Program-made: the position numbers and the translations under genes
The notes under the pieces: model-generated
Seen by the model: the letters and a program-made list of their open reading frames with translations, nothing else
Told to the model about the DNA's origin: nothing
The model's database searches: none
In this document: one piece after another, positions 59,801 through 64,000 of the stretch
Layout of the letters: every line of letters begins with the position of its first letter
Position numbering within the stretch: position 1 is the stretch's first letter
Origin: an uncultured Eubacterium sp.
GTDB taxonomy: Bacteria > Bacillota > Clostridia > Lachnospirales > Lachnospiraceae
NCBI GenBank assembly: GCA_948579355.1
Contig: CAPAOV010000001.1
Coordinates: 152,899-216,898, forward strand
DNA length: 64,000 nucleotides
Reading direction: 5' to 3'

Positions 59801-60581
59801 CGACGAAACCGGACAGAGTAAGGCGTATCTGATACCGTACGGTTCTCGTGTTAAAGTGTTGGAGGGGCAGGAGCTGGAAGCTGGAGATGAACTGACCGAA
59901 GGTAGTGTGAATCCGCATGACATCCTGAAAATCAGAGGTGTCCGTGCCGTACAGGATTATATGCTGCGTGAAGTTCAGCGTGTTTATCGTCTGCAAGGTG
60001 TAGAAATTAATGATAAGCACATTGAAGTAATTGTTCGCCAGATGTTGAAGAAGATTCGCATTGAGAATAACGGTGATTCGGATTTTCTGCCGGGAGTGCT
60101 TGTCGATGCCTTGGAGTATGAGGATGTCGTAGAGCAGATGAAAGCAGAGGGAAAAGAAGCGCCGGAAGGAAAGCAGATTATTCTCGGAATTACGAAAGCA
60201 TCGCTGGCAACAAGTTCATTCTTGTCAGCAGCATCTTTTCAGGAGACGACAAAAGTTCTCACGGATGCAGCGATAAAGGGTAAGGAGGATCCATTAATTG
60301 GCCTGAAGGAAAACGTTATAATAGGTAAATTAATTCCTGCCGGAACCGGAATGAAACGATACCGCAACATCCGCATTCACAGCGATTTGACAGACAATCT
60401 TGACCCGACTGAGCCGGAGGAAATCAGAGGCGCAGAGGGATTTGCAGGAGCAAGAGGATTGGAAACTACTGCTACACAGGAGGGATTTGTCATAAGCGAT
60501 GATGTCAGAATGACCTTTGCGGAAGAGGAGGAAATTGCCTTAACGGAAGTTTCGGAGGAACCGGTGACTGTCGAGGAGTAA
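56826..60581 (+). CDS. rpoC: RNA polymerase beta' subunit
   Basis: 1251 residues. Zinc-binding N-terminal cysteines lie in CHCGKYKKVRYKGVVCDRCG. The catalytic Mg2+ motif NADFDGDQM is intact. The second zinc site includes CKSHVGICTKCYG. The trigger loop and bridge helix regions are recognisable (GARGSDKQIKQLAGMRG and MTFHTGGVA-like TMRTFHTGGVAGDDI). No large lineage insert is seen. The C-terminus is acidic, as in RpoB. Confidence 0.97.
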   Translation: MPQYGNEMEKTLIYDKIKIRLASPDKIREWSRGEVKKPETINYRTLKPEKDGLYCERIFGPSKDWECHCGKYKKVRYKGVVCDRCGVEVTKSSVRRERMGHIELAAPVSHIWYFKGIPSRMGLILDISPKVLEKVLYFASYIVLESEVPDIQVKQVLSEQEYQKAREDYGDVFRVGMGAESIQELLQRIDLEEESNELKTELKASTGQKRARIIKRLEVVEAFLESGNSPDWMIMTVIPVIPPDLRPMVQLDGGRFATSDLNDLYRRIINRNNRLKRLLELGAPDIIVRNEKRMLQEAVDALIDNGRRGRPVTGPGNRALKSLSDMLKGKQGRFRQNLLGKRVDYSGRSVIVVGPELKIYQCGLPKEMAIELFKPFVMKELVANGTAHNIKNAKKMVEKLEPAVWDILEEVIREHPVMLNRAPTLHRLGIQAFEPILVEGKAIKLHPLVCTAFNADFDGDQMAVHLPLSVEAQAECRFLLLSPNNLLKPSDGGAVAVPSQDMLLGIYYLTQERTEEQGAKGTGRYFKDMNEAIIAYENHEITLHARIKIRRFGENAQGEMESRVIESTLGRFIFNEIISQDLGFVDRSNPDNFLKLEVDFHVGKKQLKPILEKCINNEGATKTAETLDAIKALGYKYSTKAAMTVSISDMEVPATKKDLLKKAEETVEIISQKYRRGLLTEEERYKSVVETWKEADAQITHDLLSGLDELNNIYMMADSGARGSDKQIKQLAGMRGMMADTSGRTIELPIKSNFREGLDVLEYFISAHGARKGLSDTALRTADSGYLTRRLVDVSQELIIRETDCCVNRKSDEIPGMWISAFMDGREVIETLEERITGRYSCETIKDDNGDVIVKANHMITPKRAARIVNTKAIIDAGDKAQVKIRTILTCKSHVGICTKCYGSNMATKEPVQVGEAVGIIAAQSIGEPGTQLTMRTFHTGGVAGDDITQGLPRVEELFEARKPKGLAIISEFAGKVQLRETKKKREVVITNDETGQSKAYLIPYGSRVKVLEGQELEAGDELTEGSVNPHDILKIRGVRAVQDYMLREVQRVYRLQGVEINDKHIEVIVRQMLKKIRIENNGDSDFLPGVLVDALEYEDVVEQMKAEGKEAPEGKQIILGITKASLATSSFLSAASFQETTKVLTDAAIKGKEDPLIGLKENVIIGKLIPAGTGMKRYRNIRIHSDLTDNLDPTEPEEIRGAEGFAGARGLETTATQEGFVISDDVRMTFAEEEEIALTEVSEEPVTVEE

Positions 60582-60615
60582 CTAACGTAACAGACACAGG
60601 AAATGGAGGAAAAAG

Positions 60616-62058
60616 ATGAGAGTAAGAGAGTTAAAACAACTATCCAAACAATTAGTAGCATTAGTATTAGCGGCCGCGTTAATCCTCGGTCTGCAGCCGG
60701 TGACTGCCAGAGCTGCAGAGTTCAAGGAAGTTAAAGAAATACGCCTTGCTGCGGATGAGGTGACGGTATGGCCGGAGTTTGAACAGGTATCCGCAAAATT
60801 TCAGCTCGTGTGGGAAGATAACACGGTTTCCCCGATGTTTAGTATGTTTGCCACATCCCGTATGTATATAAACGAAGCGGGTTCAAACGCATATTTTCTT
60901 TCGGAAAAAGATTTGTATGGGAATGTCAAATACGGTGTGAAAGCAAGAAAACAGTGGGCTCACTTTACCGGAGCGGTAAAGACGGTTTCTGTGAAAAATA
61001 CGGCCAATAAGTTTGACACGTATCAGGCAGGAACGAAAGTGCCGTTAAAGCCAAATGAAGAAAAAATCTATTATATGAGTAGTGCGACGGAGGCAAAGCA
61101 TATGCTTGCCTGCAGCAATGAAAATGTAGATGTAACCATGTATTCTCTGGCTGATGACAGGCCTTTTGCACCGGGGAGATTTTATCTGTCAAACTTAAAT
61201 GGCGGCTATTATGTTCACGCCGTAAACCGGACGAACGCAGTAACGAATTTCCGTATGATGAATATAAAGGATACCGCCAGTCTCAATACGCTGCTTGAAT
61301 ACAAGGCAGGTCAGACGGTCACTTTAGGTGCGGGAGAAACGGCAACCTATCGGTTTAAGGGAAATTCAACGTATAAGATAAATAATAATGGAAACGGTTC
61401 CTGTTTCTATTATAGTCTTGCAGGTACGGAGTCACATAATCGATACTTTCTTAAAGATGAAGAGGAAGATGTAAAGGGCGATTATCTGCTTGTGTTTATG
61501 GGACCGGAGACGGGAACGGCGACAATGAGCGTAAACGATGTGACAAATCCGGCGGCTAATGTAAGCGGCGCAGCGCCGAAAGAGCAATGGGTTCAGCCAA
61601 AGGACGATAAAAAAGATGATGGCAAGGGCGGTTCCGTGAAAGGGAAAAAAGCTACTGTGGGGAAAGCTGTTTTCAAAGCGGTTTCCGAGACGACAGCAAT
61701 GCTCACAAAAGTGAAAAACGCTAAGAAGCTCACGTCCTATAAAGTACCTGCTACAGTTACGATTGGCGGAAAGAAATTAAAGGTAGTATCAATTTCCGGA
61801 GGCGCGTTTAAGAACTGTAAGAAATTAAAGAAGATAACGATTCCTGCCAGCGTGAAAACGATTAAGGGCAATGCATTTAAAAATTGTAAAAAATTGAAAA
61901 CCGTTATCGTTAAAAATGCAAAGACATTAAAAGTAAGTAAAAACGCATTTAAGGGTTGTAAGAAAATTACTTTTAAAGTTAAAAAAGCGCAGATTAAGAA
62001 GTTTAAAAAGGCTTTGAAGAAAGCGAAAATCGGTTGCAAATGTAATGTAAAAAAATAA
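60616..62058 (+). CDS. Secreted protein with a C-terminal leucine-rich repeat (BspA-type LRR_5) domain
   Basis: 480 residues. Signal peptide about 1-33 (ALILGLQPVTARAAEF). A long N-terminal region of mixed beta sequence (about 35-320) has no recognised domain. A Lys/Asp linker (KDDKKDDGKGGSVKGKK) follows. The C-terminal region consists of LRR_5 repeats about 345-470 (GGAFKNCKKLKKITIPASV, GNAFKNCKKLKTVIVKNA, KNAFKGCKKITF). BspA-like LRRs often mediate adhesion; function here is unknown. It is 34 bases after rpoC with a GGAGG site, so may be cotranscribed with rpoBC. Confidence 0.82.
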   Translation: MRVRELKQLSKQLVALVLAAALILGLQPVTARAAEFKEVKEIRLAADEVTVWPEFEQVSAKFQLVWEDNTVSPMFSMFATSRMYINEAGSNAYFLSEKDLYGNVKYGVKARKQWAHFTGAVKTVSVKNTANKFDTYQAGTKVPLKPNEEKIYYMSSATEAKHMLACSNENVDVTMYSLADDRPFAPGRFYLSNLNGGYYVHAVNRTNAVTNFRMMNIKDTASLNTLLEYKAGQTVTLGAGETATYRFKGNSTYKINNNGNGSCFYYSLAGTESHNRYFLKDEEEDVKGDYLLVFMGPETGTATMSVNDVTNPAANVSGAAPKEQWVQPKDDKKDDGKGGSVKGKKATVGKAVFKAVSETTAMLTKVKNAKKLTSYKVPATVTIGGKKLKVVSISGGAFKNCKKLKKITIPASVKTIKGNAFKNCKKLKTVIVKNAKTLKVSKNAFKGCKKITFKVKKAQIKKFKKALKKAKIGCKCNVKK

Positions 62059-62073
62059 TAAGGGATAAATCAA

Positions 62074-63960
62074 ATGCGTAAGAAAACATGGGATAAAACA
62101 TATATCACGTATTTGATACCGATAGTAATGGCAGTAGTAATACTGCCATTACTTGTCGCGTATCGGGAGGTTGAAAATTTGCTGGCAGGGGCCGGGTGGC
62201 AAAATCCAAGCCCTGTGACGGCGGATATTTTTTTATGTGTAAAAAAAGAATTTGTATTTGTCATTATCGGCGTTATTTTGTTCTGTATGCTCTGTTTCCT
62301 GCTTCTTGGCAGAAAAATATTTACAATGCCAAAAACATTCGCCCTACTTGGCGGATATCTGTTTCTGGCGCTGTTATCGACTCTGTTGGGTGAAGATTCA
62401 AAAACTTCATGGCGCGGTGCACTTGAGATGATGCAGCCAATCGGCGCCCTAATCGGATATCTTTTGCTTTTCTATTACGCGTATATTGTCATTAACGGTG
62501 AAAAGAACAGGAAGACAGATATGCTTTCCTTTCTCAACCGGATTTTTGTGGCTGCCGGTTTGTTGCTGTCCGTCTGCGGCGTACTTCAAATATTCGGCTG
62601 CGACTATCTGAATTGGGATTGGCTGCGGCAGTTGTTGGGGATTGCCAATGTCTCCCTCGTGGAAAGTGAGCGTATTGTAATCACGTTATATCATTCCAAT
62701 TATGTCGGTACTATGATGGTGTTATTGATACCGTTCTCATATGTTGGATTTCATAGAGAGAAGACATATGTCTGGCGTGGTATCTGTCTTGTGTCACTCA
62801 TCGGCATGATGATGTGCCTCTATGCCTCCCAATCAAGGGCGGGGATTTTTGCATTGGCCGGTATTGCAGTTTTGGCATTTTTCTTTGCTGTTTTTCAAAG
62901 AAAACAAAACAGAAAGCGGATTATTATAGAAGCAGTTGTTGTTTTTATCGCTTCTGTGCTTCTCTTTTTGTTTGTTGACTATGTACAGGGGCACAAATTA
63001 AGCGCCCGTTTTATGCATCCGGAGACGAAAAAAATGGCTTCTTCCGGCTTTTCATCCATTGAGACGAGTGCGCAGGATGTTGTATTTGAAAAGAAAGACG
63101 TTCTTTTGCGAGCGGATTGGTGTAAGGAAAAGGGGAACCTGAAGCTCACGTTAAGGGATGGAGACGGCAAAGAGCTCACTTGTACCGCCGGATTGCCAAA
63201 AAATATTGAGAAGTTAAAGAAGACGTCGTTGGCGAGAGCGCGCAAAGACGCTCCGGTTTATCGGATTGAGGACAACCGCTATCAGGGAATTTATGTACAG
63301 GCCAACAGTTATTTTGAGGGAGAGAAAAGATACGATGGCTACACCTTTTTCTATGGAAATCGGGCATGGTTTTTCGCCCGCCATAAGGGTAGGTATCAAT
63401 TCCTGAACCGTATGGGGCGCTGGGACGATTGCATTGCCTCGCAAAATGCGCTGCCAAAGGCATTCTATCCATTTGCTTCTTATCGGGGATATGCATGGTC
63501 GAAAACGATGGCAAAACTGCCGCAGACATTGCTCATTGGCGTGGGGCCGGATAATTTTGAACGGTTTTTCCCGAATAACGATTATGCGTCAAAGGCGCTT
63601 TGCAAACTGGATTCCGTGATTTACAACAGGCCGCATAATTGGTTTTTGCAGATGGCTGCGGAAACGGGCATAAGCTCTGCGGTATTGATTCTCTGCTTTT
63701 TAATATTGTATTTTGTCAGGGCGCTTCGTGCCGCCATGTCAGTTCGGGAAAAGGAGATGGATAGGGAGCATATGTTATGTTTTGCTTGTTTTATCTCTGT
63801 TACAGGGTATGTCATTACGTCCCTGTTCTGTGATTCCATGATTGTCACCGCTCCTATTTTCTGGGTTGTTTTGGGAATTGGATTTGCTTTGACAGAAAGG
63901 ACTCGGACAGGAAAGAAAAAAATCGAAAAAATGTCAAAAAAAATACAAAAAAAGTGTTGA
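62074..63960 (+). CDS. O-antigen ligase/Wzy-family membrane protein
   Basis: 628 residues with about ten to twelve membrane helices and a large extracytoplasmic loop (about 310-470). Family blocks include the Arg/His-containing ITLYHSNYVGTMMVLLIP and ASQSRAGIFALAGIAVL, then GVGPDNF and RPHNWFLQMAAETG (the Wzy_C-type motif). In a Gram-positive it probably polymerises or transfers a cell-surface glycan; the polymer is unknown. It overlaps nothing upstream (16 bases after the LRR gene). The stop codon lies in the -35 box of the promoter at the window end. Confidence 0.85.
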   Translation: MRKKTWDKTYITYLIPIVMAVVILPLLVAYREVENLLAGAGWQNPSPVTADIFLCVKKEFVFVIIGVILFCMLCFLLLGRKIFTMPKTFALLGGYLFLALLSTLLGEDSKTSWRGALEMMQPIGALIGYLLLFYYAYIVINGEKNRKTDMLSFLNRIFVAAGLLLSVCGVLQIFGCDYLNWDWLRQLLGIANVSLVESERIVITLYHSNYVGTMMVLLIPFSYVGFHREKTYVWRGICLVSLIGMMMCLYASQSRAGIFALAGIAVLAFFFAVFQRKQNRKRIIIEAVVVFIASVLLFLFVDYVQGHKLSARFMHPETKKMASSGFSSIETSAQDVVFEKKDVLLRADWCKEKGNLKLTLRDGDGKELTCTAGLPKNIEKLKKTSLARARKDAPVYRIEDNRYQGIYVQANSYFEGEKRYDGYTFFYGNRAWFFARHKGRYQFLNRMGRWDDCIASQNALPKAFYPFASYRGYAWSKTMAKLPQTLLIGVGPDNFERFFPNNDYASKALCKLDSVIYNRPHNWFLQMAAETGISSAVLILCFLILYFVRALRAAMSVREKEMDREHMLCFACFISVTGYVITSLFCDSMIVTAPIFWVVLGIGFALTERTRTGKKKIEKMSKKIQKKC

Positions 63961-63985
63961 CAAGAGAAAACTTCTTTGATAAGAT
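63957..63985 (+). promoter_or_regulatory. Strong promoter pointing out of the window
   Basis: TTGACA (63957-63962), 17 bases, TAAGAT (63980-63985). The -35 overlaps the stop codon of the O-antigen ligase gene. The controlled gene lies beyond the window; an rpsL-type operon is possible because rpoBC is upstream, but nothing in this window shows it. Confidence 0.65.
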
Positions 63986-64000
63986 AGTATTCGCTGACGC

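Overview
The window is chromosomal DNA from an anaerobic, Gram-positive, spore-forming-type Clostridia. The best fit is the family Lachnospiraceae, genus not determined. The reasons are an Rnf complex in the order D-G-E-A-B, AddAB instead of RecBCD, ThyX instead of ThyA, T-box leaders on aminoacyl-tRNA synthetase genes, a SpoIIQ/LytM-like protein, and many secreted proteins with extremely lysine-rich Ig-like domains followed by Thr/Pro linkers. No phage, insertion sequence, CRISPR array, rRNA or tRNA gene was found. Most of the window is core chromosome, with accessory surface and toxin-type genes in between.

Layout. 1-3.7 kb: end of an rnf operon (ion-pumping ferredoxin:NAD+ oxidoreductase), closed by a strong terminator. 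3.7-4.4 kb: a lone minus-strand secreted Ig-like protein. 4.5-6.75 kb: an OmpR-type response regulator and its sensor kinase. 6.75-7.05 kb: a 6S RNA gene whose promoter overlaps the end of the kinase gene. 7-9.4 kb: glutamine-dependent NAD synthetase, overlapped tail to tail by a small membrane-anchored protein. 9.5-20.3 kb: addB-addA, a methyltransferase, a secreted glucosaminidase and a membrane-anchored cohesin-like protein. 20.3-27.7 kb: a GntR/YtrA-type regulator with clpC, a small conserved protein, radA, a membrane protein, a VapD-like gene with an unknown partner, a C_GCAxxG_C_C protein, and thyX on the minus strand.

27.8-34.8 kb: thrS and ileS, each behind its own promoter and T-box, with two small DUF4190-like membrane proteins between them. 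34.8-38 kb: glycogen phosphorylase and a zinc-less LytM/SpoIIQ-like protein. 38.3-44.8 kb: a polysaccharide-use locus with two secreted GH43 enzymes, an AraC regulator and a third secreted protein without an enzyme domain. These three secreted proteins share the same N-terminal architecture. 45-48 kb: an unknown helical protein, a minus-strand NusG-domain-II/Gx-transporter pair and a secreted beta-helix protein. 48.4-60.6 kb: rpmG-secE-nusG-rplK-rplA-(L10 leader)-rplJ-rplL, a cytidylate-kinase-like gene, then rpoB-rpoC. 60.6-64 kb: a secreted leucine-rich-repeat protein, an O-antigen-ligase-type membrane protein, and a strong promoter pointing out of the window.

The least explained signals are non-coding. 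(1) A roughly 300-bp element at 48.0-48.3 kb has imperfect terminal inverted repeats of about 72 bp and no transposase. A half-copy in opposite orientation lies just upstream of the ileS promoter at 31.07-31.24 kb. (2) A 60-bp direct repeat, one copy interrupted by a palindrome, sits in the thrS leader after the T-box terminator. (3) A long imperfect hairpin follows rplL. (4) The rpmG promoter lies inside a terminator-like hairpin. On the protein side, the VapD-like gene with its unknown upstream partner and the shared lysine-saturated surface modules are the best candidates for something undescribed.
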